NCBI GenBank assembly: GCA_019639175.1
Contig: JAHBSK010000001.1
Location: 582,214 to 646,213 of the forward strand
Source of the DNA: Acidobacteriota bacterium
Lineage (GTDB): Bacteria > Acidobacteriota > Blastocatellia > Pyrinomonadales > Pyrinomonadaceae
Length of the DNA stretch: 64,000 nt
Reading direction: 5' to 3'
Shown here: in pieces, positions 44,595 through 52,236 of the stretch
Layout of the letters: each line of letters opens with the position of its first letter
Numbering within the stretch: the first letter of the stretch is position 1
Position numbers and translations under genes: made by a program
Notes under the pieces: model-generated
Databases searched by the model: none
Seen by the model: the letters and a program-made list of their open reading frames with translations, nothing else
Told to the model about the DNA's origin: nothing

Positions 44595-45587
44595 ATGACA
44601 CCTAAATCAAGAGTTTACTTGAGGGCATTTGCAAGGATCTCGCGAATGCATAAAGAGATCGCCGCGGGAGTCTTTCCAAACATCCCCAAATTGGCAGAGC
44701 TTTTTGAGGTCACAGAGCGAACAATAAAGCGCGATCTTGCGGCACTTAGGGATGAATTCAATGCTCCCTTAAAATTCGATCGTAGGAAGAATGGCTTCTA
44801 TTATTCCGTTGCAGGTTGGTCGCCTCCGTTGCACCGGCTTTCCGAGGGCGATCTTCTCTCATTCTTTATAGCCGAAAATGCACTCAAGCTGACCGGGCAA
44901 AATTCACAGGCACTGCAATTGAAAACGTCTTTGGCAAAGATAGCCTCGATGCTGCCGGATGAAATTTCAGTCGATCTGGCAACGCTGGGGGAGAATGTGA
45001 GCTTTCAAAACACGCCGTTTCTGACGATCGATCCTAAGATGCTTCAGTTTGTGGCAGGCACGTCAATGGCCCAGCAAACCATAGAATTCGACTATTACTC
45101 TCCGCACAACCAACAGAGAACCCATAGAAAAGCAGATGTGTATGTGCTTCATAATTTTGCAGGCGACTGGTACGCAATATCATTCGATCATGAAAAACAG
45201 GACTATCGAGATTTTCATATTGGCCGAATGTCCAGTATAGGCGTAACCGGCGAATGCTTCGAACGCAGGAACGACTGGCACGCCGAAGATTATCTAGCTC
45301 GCGGCTTTTCAATGATGCGCGGCGGGCGCCTTACAACCGTAAACATAGTCTTCGACCCGTACCAATCTCAATGGATCCGCGAACGTCATGCTTTTCACCC
45401 GGAAGAAAAACGTGAGGAACTCCCCGACGGCTCACTGCGTCTTTCGTTCAAAATCGGCGAAAACGGCCTCGAAGCCGTCGCCCGCTTCTGCATGCAGTAT
45501 GCTGGGAATTGTACCGCTGAAAAACCGAAGAAATTGAGGACTTTGATTCAACAAAAATTAAAAAAAGGACTGGATTTGCATAGATGA
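44595..45587 (+). CDS. WYL-domain transcriptional regulator of the CRISPR-Cas locus
   Basis: 330 residues. N-terminal winged helix of DeoR type (PKLAELFEVTERTIKRDLAALRDEF, about 30-55), then a WYL domain (about 140-230) whose namesake motif appears as W-Y-A-I-S-F-D, and a C-terminal WCX extension. WYL proteins bind nucleotides or nucleic acid ligands and frequently repress or activate cas operons. It is encoded 257 bases before cas6 on the same strand and is a natural candidate regulator. ATG 44595 has no good ribosome site; AT-rich sequence precedes it. It also shares the intergenic region with the repeat-like element described below. Confidence 0.85.
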   Translation: MTPKSRVYLRAFARISRMHKEIAAGVFPNIPKLAELFEVTERTIKRDLAALRDEFNAPLKFDRRKNGFYYSVAGWSPPLHRLSEGDLLSFFIAENALKLTGQNSQALQLKTSLAKIASMLPDEISVDLATLGENVSFQNTPFLTIDPKMLQFVAGTSMAQQTIEFDYYSPHNQQRTHRKADVYVLHNFAGDWYAISFDHEKQDYRDFHIGRMSSIGVTGECFERRNDWHAEDYLARGFSMMRGGRLTTVNIVFDPYQSQWIRERHAFHPEEKREELPDGSLRLSFKIGENGLEAVARFCMQYAGNCTAEKPKKLRTLIQQKLKKGLDLHR

Positions 45588-45623
45588 GAGTAAATGGGAG
45601 ATCGCTTTTCAGCATCGATGAAA

Positions 45624-45694
45624 TATGCATTTTACCAGTACACAAAGCAACCTGCTTTAGTGCTAAACGCCACTAGGCATCAGGTTTCTTTATG
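45624..45694 (-). ncRNA. CreR/CreA-like crRNA-like RNA: degenerate CRISPR repeat plus pseudo-spacer
   Basis: Minus strand 45694-45660 is a degenerate copy of the array repeat. The 3' end GGCGTTTAGCAC is identical (including the 8-base handle TTTAGCAC), GATGCC is identical, and the 4-base loop differs but the stem is kept; the 5' part is diverged. The bases directly after the handle (45659 downward) act as the pseudo-spacer. Positions 1-5 and 7-18 match the minus strand at 45737-45720, next to the putative cas promoter; position 6 is the only mismatch within 18. Known biology: single-repeat crRNA-like RNAs (CreA, CreR) guide type I effector complexes to repress promoters by partial pairing. 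The alternative is that the two similar motifs are WYL-regulator operators. The RNA end is estimated. Confidence 0.6.
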
Positions 45695-45720
45695 ATAAAT
45701 AATTTATTTAGAATTCGCAA
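45692..45720 (-). promoter_or_regulatory. Putative promoter of the crRNA-like RNA
   Basis: On the minus strand TTGCGA (45720-45715) and TATCAT (45697-45692) are separated by 17 bases. The predicted start, about 45685, falls inside the degenerate repeat just before its conserved stem-loop, so the transcript would contain stem, handle and pseudo-spacer. The -35 element abuts the pairing target, so target binding could also repress this promoter. Confidence 0.45.
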
Positions 45721-45771
45721 CAAAGCAACCTTCTTTACATCATTGATATTAATCTAAGATTGACATATTCT
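45719..45771 (+). promoter_or_regulatory. Putative cas operon promoter with adjacent pseudo-spacer target
   Basis: TTGATA (45743-45748) and TATTCT (45766-45771), 17 bases apart, form a sigma70-like promoter reading toward cas6. The pseudo-spacer target occupies 45720-45737, just upstream of the -35 hexamer; ATG on the minus strand (45740-45738) sits at the PAM position. A second overlapping TTGACA at 45760-45765 lacks a partner -10. Binding of a Cas complex here would plausibly block RNA polymerase. Confidence 0.5.
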
Positions 45772-45844
45772 ATTTCTGACAGGCTGGCTGCGGCTCATAA
45801 AGGAAATACCTGAGCAATTAACTCTAGAAATAAAGGAAAAAAGA

Positions 45845-46525
45845 ATGCACAACTCATTGATCAAAGTCATATTCCCCGTCAGCGGTCAAAAACTTCCCGC
45901 AGACCACTCGTATTTTCTTTATTCATCCATAAGTAATTTAATTCCTTCTTCACACAATTTGCCGGATGACGAAAAATGGCTTGGGATCGAAATGATCAGC
46001 GGGAATCCGTTCGATAAAGGCGTGATTCTTTTGCCGACACGCGGAGCAAAACTTAATCTGCGCATTCCCGCGGATAAATTTGGCGAAGTCCTGCCCCTAG
46101 CCGGCAGGCGGCTTGACCTCGGCGGTCACGTGATACGGCTCGGCATCCCGACAGCTCGACCTCTGATGCCGTCCCCGATTCTCTATTCTCGAATAGTCAC
46201 TTTCCGGCTCGAAGACCGCCTGATGCAGCCTGACGCAAAAGACGAGATTTTGCCGGCGTTTTTAGAAATAGCAAAACGCCACCTGGCCGAGATGAATGTC
46301 ACTGCCGACATCGAAATACCAAACGAAGCCGTCAGCCGCCACCGCCGCATCATAACCATAAAAGGCAAAAAGATCGTCGGCTTTTCCCTGATCGCCAAAA
46401 ATCTCAACGACGAAGATTCGCTGAAACTCCAGTCCATCGGCCTAGGCGGTCGCCGCTCCATGGGCTGCGGCATCTTCAATCCCGTACGCAAGCCATATGA
46501 CTATGAGGTGGAAGGAAATGGTTGA
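45845..46525 (+). CDS. cas6: Cas6 crRNA-processing endoribonuclease (Cmx6-like)
   Basis: 226 residues. The pattern IKVIFPVSGQKLPADHSYFLY, VILLPTRGAKLNLRIPADK and the C-terminal Gly-rich loop QSIGLGGRRSMGCGIF is that of the Cas6/Cmx6 group found in Myxococcus-type (I-MYXAN) systems. A His that could be catalytic is His21 or one in the central region. It cuts precursor crRNA at the 3' base of the repeat hairpin to leave an 8-nt handle. AAAGGA precedes ATG 45845. It is first in the operon, 74 bases after the putative -10. The stop overlaps cas3 by eight bases. Confidence 0.85.
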   Translation: MHNSLIKVIFPVSGQKLPADHSYFLYSSISNLIPSSHNLPDDEKWLGIEMISGNPFDKGVILLPTRGAKLNLRIPADKFGEVLPLAGRRLDLGGHVIRLGIPTARPLMPSPILYSRIVTFRLEDRLMQPDAKDEILPAFLEIAKRHLAEMNVTADIEIPNEAVSRHRRIITIKGKKIVGFSLIAKNLNDEDSLKLQSIGLGGRRSMGCGIFNPVRKPYDYEVEGNG

Positions 46526-49004
46526 AAATAAACCACTTCTAGCTAAAAGCATAAGGACTGGCAAGCCGCCGGTTACGCTCGAAGAGCATCTTCGAGATAC
46601 CGAGAAAGCAGCCTACGAGATTTTCCGGCTTGATAAACGCTGGGGACAAAACTGGTGCCGGTTTTTCAAGATATATGACAAAGTTCAGCAAGAAAAATTC
46701 TTATTGAATGTTCGCATCGCTGCCCTGTTTCACGATATTGGAAAGGCAAATGAAGATTTTCAAAAAGCTGTTTCACAAAATGGTTTTTATCAGCAAACGA
46801 TCCGTCACGAACACCTGAGCGCATTGATTCTGCATCTACCTGAAGTCCGCAAATGGCTTTCGGATAATAAAGATCTCGATCTTGAGGTAATTACCGCCGC
46901 AGTTTTATCTCATCATATAAAAGCAATTGACAAAGATGGACATGATTACAAATGGATGCAACCCAAAGGCTCACTGGTTTTGAAACTCAATATTAACCAC
47001 GATGAAGTTCAAAATACTTTTAATCGTATTCGAGAAATTGCGAAATTTAGCAACGCACCGCAACTTAACTTAGAGATTTGGTCAAAATATTCACCGTGGG
47101 CGGAAGCTGAAAACGACGGCAAGAATACCGCCATACAGTTTGGGCGCAAAGTTAAACCGGGCAAGGATGAGGGGCGTTTAGGATTTCTTCTAGCCGTCAA
47201 AGCCGGATTGATCGCTGCCGACGCAGTTTCATCGGGATTAGTTCGTGAAGGTGAAAATATTGACGAATGGATCAACGAAAAAGTTCACAGAGAAGCTATT
47301 TCTAATGATGAGATTTTTAACGAGATTATTAAAAAACGCGCGTGGTCTATATTAGGTTCAAAAGCCCTTGAGCAAAAGAAACTAGAAATCGCAGAATTAA
47401 TCACTTCAGGGCAAGCTGTTGAGGAATCATTCAATACGAAATTATGGAGTGATTTTCAAAAATCCTCAGCAAGTCTCGGAAAACTTGCTTTACTTCTTGC
47501 CGCTTGTGGTGCAGGAAAAACAATCGCCGCATGGATTTGGGCATTAGCGATTTCAAGGTCTTATAGCATTGGAAAAGTAATCTTCTTATATCCCACACGT
47601 GGAACCGCGACCGAAGGTTTTAAGGATTACGTCGGATTTGCACCTGAAACCGAAGCAAGCCTTTTGCACGGCACATCCGAATACGAACTCGAAGGTATTG
47701 CTGAAAATCCAAATGAAGCGACAAAAGACAAAGATTATTCGAAAGAAACAAACGACAGGTTGTTTGCCTTGGGCTTTTGGGGAAAGCGATATTTCAGCGC
47801 GACGGTCGATCAGTTCCTGAGCTTTCTCGAAAATAACTATTCAAGTATTTGCATGCTTCCTGTGCTTGCCGACGCGGCGATCATCATTGACGAAGTCCAT
47901 AGCTTCGACAAGCATATGTTCGAATCGCTTATATGCTTCCTCAAACAGTTTGATGTTCCCGTTCTGTGTATGACGGCAACTCTGCCACCTTCGCGTAAAG
48001 AGAATCTTGCAAACGCAGGGCTTCGTGTTTACCCGAGTAAGGATGAGCAGAAAAAATTGAATGACTTGAATTGGGCTGAAAAACGACCTCGCTACAATTT
48101 AGAAATCCTGACTCAGGAATCGGCCACTGATCGAGAAAACGAAGTTCTGAAAATTGCTGTTGATGAGTTTAACGCAGGCAAACGAGTTCTGTGGGTTGTA
48201 AATACAGTAAAGCGTTGTCAAAGCCTTGCTTTAAGATTTAAGAAGCTAACCGGCATTGAACCAATTGTTTATCATTCTCGATACACAACCGGAGATCGAA
48301 AAATTCAACACGAAGCAACGGTCAACGCTTTCAAACAGCTTGACGAAGCAAAGATTGCAATTACGACGCAGGTTTGCGAAATGAGTCTAGATCTTGACGC
48401 TGATGTGCTGATAACCGAGATCGCCCCGATAACATCTCTGGTGCAGCGTTTTGGACGCTCCAACCGACACTTGGCCCGTGGTTTGGATTTCCGCTCAAGA
48501 CTTGTTGCATATATGCCTGAAAATGATAAACCGTATAACCAAAAAGACGACCTTGATCCAGCAACGGCATTTCTAAAAGACTTGCCTGTAACGGATATTT
48601 CACAACGTGTACTTGCGGAAAAATTAGAAGAACACGTCAAACGGGAACGTCATCATGATGGTGATTTTGCTCCTTTCTTAAACGGCGGGTATTTCGCCGT
48701 TCCCGGTCCCGGACTTCGTGATACTGACGAATTAACCGAGCCTTGTGTTCTATTGCGAGATATTGACAAGGTAAAACAGCGATTAAGGGAAAAGCGGACT
48801 ATTGATGAATTTGTTATCGGCGTTCCAAAAAACAAAGAAAATTTATTCACGCTTTCCGACATCGAGCTTTCCGAGTTGAATGTTGAAAGACCTAAAGATC
48901 TTCCTCGATATCTCAATGTTGCTAATAGCAGATTTTATCGGACAAATTACGGGTTCATAACTGATCCTGAAATCTTGCAGGATTTGGAGATTGAAAATGA
49001 GTGA
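46518..49004 (+). CDS. cas3: Cas3 HD nuclease-helicase
   Basis: 828 residues from ATG 46518, chosen because GAGGTG (46505-46510) is seven bases upstream and because the eight-base overlap with the previous stop matches the style of the next junctions; ATG 46497 would lie deeper in cas6. N-terminal HD domain: His-Asp in ALFHDIGKA (about 72-73), IRHEHLSA, LSHHIK. Helicase: Walker A ACGAGKT near 330, DEVH box in IIDEVHSFD near 457, MTATLPP and the motif VI QRFGRSNR. HD and helicase are in one chain, the standard Cas3 layout. It degrades target DNA recruited by the effector complex. Confidence 0.92.
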   Translation: MVENKPLLAKSIRTGKPPVTLEEHLRDTEKAAYEIFRLDKRWGQNWCRFFKIYDKVQQEKFLLNVRIAALFHDIGKANEDFQKAVSQNGFYQQTIRHEHLSALILHLPEVRKWLSDNKDLDLEVITAAVLSHHIKAIDKDGHDYKWMQPKGSLVLKLNINHDEVQNTFNRIREIAKFSNAPQLNLEIWSKYSPWAEAENDGKNTAIQFGRKVKPGKDEGRLGFLLAVKAGLIAADAVSSGLVREGENIDEWINEKVHREAISNDEIFNEIIKKRAWSILGSKALEQKKLEIAELITSGQAVEESFNTKLWSDFQKSSASLGKLALLLAACGAGKTIAAWIWALAISRSYSIGKVIFLYPTRGTATEGFKDYVGFAPETEASLLHGTSEYELEGIAENPNEATKDKDYSKETNDRLFALGFWGKRYFSATVDQFLSFLENNYSSICMLPVLADAAIIIDEVHSFDKHMFESLICFLKQFDVPVLCMTATLPPSRKENLANAGLRVYPSKDEQKKLNDLNWAEKRPRYNLEILTQESATDRENEVLKIAVDEFNAGKRVLWVVNTVKRCQSLALRFKKLTGIEPIVYHSRYTTGDRKIQHEATVNAFKQLDEAKIAITTQVCEMSLDLDADVLITEIAPITSLVQRFGRSNRHLARGLDFRSRLVAYMPENDKPYNQKDDLDPATAFLKDLPVTDISQRVLAEKLEEHVKRERHHDGDFAPFLNGGYFAVPGPGLRDTDELTEPCVLLRDIDKVKQRLREKRTIDEFVIGVPKNKENLFTLSDIELSELNVERPKDLPRYLNVANSRFYRTNYGFITDPEILQDLEIENE

Positions 49005-50658
49005 CCTTTTAACACTTGAATATAACCTTGCCGAATTGCCGTCGTCACAACACCGCGCCGGACTTGCGGGTTTAGTGCTGATGCTTAGATGGCTTGAAAA
49101 AGAGCCTGATAAGAAAGGCATTTGTAAGGTAGTAAATATTGACGAGACTTCCGCGAAGTTTGAGTTCGACCAAGAAGGCTTTCGTTACCTATTTGATAAG
49201 GCTTATGCTGCTTCAAAAGAGGAAGTTGAAACTGACAAGATACGAAAAAACAAGTCAGGCGAGGAAGTGACGCCGCTCAGACACGAAACACGGACAGTTT
49301 TAGATAAAAGAGGTAATGCTAAAGAAAAGACCGTTTATTTTTATCCGCAAGTAATTCCGCACGGAGCTTTCTTGGTTGATTTTGATCGAAGTCCTGAAGG
49401 AGTTTGGATAAAACTATGGCGGAATATGATTTGGTCAATATTGCGCGGAGTTCCTGCCACTCGACGCCCATATGATGAACGGTCGGAGGGTACGTTTACA
49501 GAAGATGCAGACAAAGTATGGCAGGACTTGGTTAAAAAATCTCATCAATCTGTTGATTTGCCCAGCACTTATTTTATCGGAGCTCAGGCAAATAGTGCTG
49601 AAAATGTGCCTTTCAAGGATATTGCAAGATTTCAATTCCTGCTTCATTTTTGGTCGTTTGTTACTCAGGTTTATGTACCGATTGCATGGAAATTTGATCG
49701 CAAATCAAGTTCTGAGAAACCGCAGGATAACGGTTATGCGTTGGTCATTCCTGATGTTGCAGATATTAAGACATTTTGTGATGAATTTCCTGATCTGCTT
49801 CGTGGACGAGGCTCAGACATTTTGGGATATCGTCCAAAAGAGTGCCTCATTGATCTTGCCGCAGAAGCCGGGTTGGATATGATGCATCACATTGACGAAC
49901 GGCTTGCAGGAAAAGCACATCAACAAGTTAGCGATCTTTTGCTTGGGGTGGATGTTGTCCATTTGGAAAAGCAGGGCAACAACATCCGCCTTTGGGGAAA
50001 TTCACGCATTGATCCGATCAAACGAAACCTTGATGAATACGCCCATGTGAAAGGACGGAATAAAAACCGGCTTTTTCGCAGACAACGGCTTCTGAATCTT
50101 TTGAAAGGCGAACATAAATGGTTTGCCGGTTTTGACTCTTTGCTTAGTAAAACAGATTCAGACCAAACAATCGGACAATCATTTTTCAGAAATGATGTCA
50201 GGACTGCTTTTAAGGAAGCAGAAGAAATATTAGGAAGCATTACAAATGGAGGAAACAATATGGATAGTCAACCTATTCCGAAAACGATGGAAAGCGTGAT
50301 CTATGATCTCGTATGGACATATATCCGCGAAAAACTGAGTAATAAATATGATTTAGAGTGGGGCAAAGTTAAAGGCACGCCGCAGGAAAGGGATTACAAC
50401 GAGAAAAAAGGCAAAATCGCCCGGGAAGCGTTTCTCGCAATCCGCAGCCGAACCGATGATGATTTCATTGAATATTTTGCGTCAACTATCTGTTCATATC
50501 ACCAATTTCAACTAAAAGAAAGCAACGGTTTTGAACTGATAGCACAAGCCCTTTACGACGAAGAAAAACGCAATCAGGTTCGCACACTTACAATGTTGGC
50601 ATTTTCCGCCAATGGTTACAGCCCAAGATCAGAACAACAAGGAGAATCAAATGAGTAA
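48997..50658 (+). CDS. cas8: Cas8-family large subunit (Cmx8-like)
   Basis: 553 residues from ATG 48997 (GGAGA six bases upstream; TTG 48991 is an alternative). Overlaps the cas3 stop by eight bases. The sequence beginning LLTLEYNLAELPSSQHRAGLAGLVLMLRWL and containing KLWRNMIWSILRGVPATRRPY resembles the Cmx8 large subunit of Myxococcus-type I systems; position between cas3 and cas7 supports this. The large subunit recognises the PAM and positions Cas3. No zinc-finger cysteine set is obvious. Assignment rests on memory of the family plus operon position. Confidence 0.75.
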   Translation: MSDLLTLEYNLAELPSSQHRAGLAGLVLMLRWLEKEPDKKGICKVVNIDETSAKFEFDQEGFRYLFDKAYAASKEEVETDKIRKNKSGEEVTPLRHETRTVLDKRGNAKEKTVYFYPQVIPHGAFLVDFDRSPEGVWIKLWRNMIWSILRGVPATRRPYDERSEGTFTEDADKVWQDLVKKSHQSVDLPSTYFIGAQANSAENVPFKDIARFQFLLHFWSFVTQVYVPIAWKFDRKSSSEKPQDNGYALVIPDVADIKTFCDEFPDLLRGRGSDILGYRPKECLIDLAAEAGLDMMHHIDERLAGKAHQQVSDLLLGVDVVHLEKQGNNIRLWGNSRIDPIKRNLDEYAHVKGRNKNRLFRRQRLLNLLKGEHKWFAGFDSLLSKTDSDQTIGQSFFRNDVRTAFKEAEEILGSITNGGNNMDSQPIPKTMESVIYDLVWTYIREKLSNKYDLEWGKVKGTPQERDYNEKKGKIAREAFLAIRSRTDDDFIEYFASTICSYHQFQLKESNGFELIAQALYDEEKRNQVRTLTMLAFSANGYSPRSEQQGESNE

Positions 50659-51538
50659 ATTAAATCTATTCGCAACAGTTTTGACCTACGCTGCTCCGAG
50701 TTCAAACTACCGCGGCGAGTCAGAAGAAAACAGAACGATCTTACAAAAGATCACAAAGAACGGAAAAGATCATACGATCATTAGCCCTGAATCAATGCGC
50801 AATGCTTTGCGTGAGATGTTGAAGAACAAAATTGACGATGGACAACTGAATCGCAAACGTCGGCACGACCTTGATCAACTTGCAGTTGAGTTTAAGGAGT
50901 TTCCAAATGCTGAAAAATATGCGGATGACTTCTTGTTTGGTTATATGGTCGCAGACACGAAAGCGATTGGGCAAAATCCTAATATTCCTTCAAAACGAGA
51001 TAGTGTTCTCCGGTTGAATATGGCCGTGTCCGTTCTACCATATCGTTTCAATGCCGTATTTCACCAATCGCCATTAAACGCTGACCCTTCACCTTGGAAA
51101 AATTCTTCGACATCGGCTTTGATTCATCGTGAAGTTGTTCATTCGGCGTATCAATATCCTTTTGCTCTTGCCGGAAATGATGTTGCTTCTAAACCTGAAT
51201 GGACAAAAGCATTATTAAAATCAATCGCTGAATTGACCAATGTTGCGGGCGGACATGCTCGCAGTTTTTACGAGATGGCTCCTAAAAGCATTGTTGTGAG
51301 ACTAACGCCTAGTCTGGTTACAGGGATAAATACGTACGGATTTAATGAAAAAGGGGAGTTCCCTGAATTATCGCGCATCAATGAAAATGATTTACCCGGC
51401 AATGAGTTTTGGGTCGGCGGTGAGTTGGCAAGAAATATGGATGCTGATGAAAAGAAAAGGCTGATGGATGAAGGCGTGCATTTCTACGACAATCCACAGA
51501 AATTGCTTGAAGAAGCTGGCAATGAGTTTCTGAAATAG
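50651..51538 (+). CDS. cas7: Cas7 backbone subunit (DevR/Cst2-like)
   Basis: 295 residues from ATG 50651 with AAGGAG six bases upstream; an upstream ATG at 50612 lacks a ribosome site. The N-terminal LNLFATVLTYAAPSSNYRGESEENRTILQKI and later STSALIHREVVHSAYQYPFAL and GGHARSFYEMAPKSIVVRLTP segments are typical of the DevR/Cas7 RAMP family. Several copies coat the spacer part of the crRNA. It overlaps the cas8 stop by eight bases (ATGAGTAA), repeating the junction style of cas3/cas8. Confidence 0.88.
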   Translation: MSKLNLFATVLTYAAPSSNYRGESEENRTILQKITKNGKDHTIISPESMRNALREMLKNKIDDGQLNRKRRHDLDQLAVEFKEFPNAEKYADDFLFGYMVADTKAIGQNPNIPSKRDSVLRLNMAVSVLPYRFNAVFHQSPLNADPSPWKNSSTSALIHREVVHSAYQYPFALAGNDVASKPEWTKALLKSIAELTNVAGGHARSFYEMAPKSIVVRLTPSLVTGINTYGFNEKGEFPELSRINENDLPGNEFWVGGELARNMDADEKKRLMDEGVHFYDNPQKLLEEAGNEFLK

Positions 51539-51546
51539 GAGCAAGT

Positions 51547-52236
51547 ATGGAAACATTTTGGCTAAAAATTCAGGCTCCGTTTGCGGCCTTTCGCGGGTTT
51601 CAGGCAGGAGTGTATCGAAGCACAGCGCCGGTGATTCCTCCATCGACGGCTTACGGACTTGTATTGAACCTTGCCGGAATCGAAATGCGCGATTACAGCA
51701 ATCCGAAAACGACTGAGATCAAGAAAGATTTGCCAAACATGCAGTTAGCAATTGGTGTCTGTTACGAGCCTGAAAGAAATTCTCTTTATCAGCAGCTTCA
51801 CAGTTACCCTGTTGGTAATTCGGGAAAAGAGCTTGCCGAACTGACAAAGGGAGCAAAATTTTGGATCGTTCCGGTTCGGCGTGAATTACTTGTTGATTAC
51901 AAAGGCGTTATTGGTATTCAGACTGATGACCAGACTTTGCGCGGGAAAATCGAAGATGGTTTGTGCGGGAAAGGCAATCGTGAGTACGGACTTCCTTTCG
52001 CTGGCGACAACAGTTTTCTTTTTGACAAGATTGAGGTTGCTGACGAACAACCGGAAGGCGTTATTTGGTACGTCCGCCACCAGCCTGACGATAAACAAGT
52101 GAAAGGTTCTTGCAGGTTATATATTGGCATTGATCGAATCGATAACAGCAAAACCACAAGCGCGATCTTTGTTCCTAAGAATGAGTTTTCGAAATTCGCT
52201 TGGACATGGACGCCGAAGAAACCGGAGAATTTATGA
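51547..52236 (+). CDS. cas5: Cas5 subunit (DevS/Cmx5-like)
   Basis: 229 residues. The N-terminal FWLKIQAPFAAFRGFQAGVYRSTAPVIPPSTAYGLVLNLAGI matches the Cas5 RAMP signature, in which the aromatic/Gly-rich start binds the crRNA 5' handle and the P-P-S-T-x-x-G-L segment is conserved. TAGGAG lies just before ATG 51547. The gap to cas7 is eight bases; the stop overlaps cas4-cas1 by four bases. In this system Cas5 should bind the TTTAGCAC handle and therefore also the crRNA-like RNA described at 45624. Confidence 0.87.
   Translation: METFWLKIQAPFAAFRGFQAGVYRSTAPVIPPSTAYGLVLNLAGIEMRDYSNPKTTEIKKDLPNMQLAIGVCYEPERNSLYQQLHSYPVGNSGKELAELTKGAKFWIVPVRRELLVDYKGVIGIQTDDQTLRGKIEDGLCGKGNREYGLPFAGDNSFLFDKIEVADEQPEGVIWYVRHQPDDKQVKGSCRLYIGIDRIDNSKTTSAIFVPKNEFSKFAWTWTPKKPENL

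Noticed and set aside
45772..45844. A CreT-type toxin mini-gene in the cas leader
   Set aside because: Although AAAGGA occurs twice, no short ATG frame follows the first one. The predicted target lies at the cas6 promoter itself, so a direct Cas-regulating RNA is the simpler reading.
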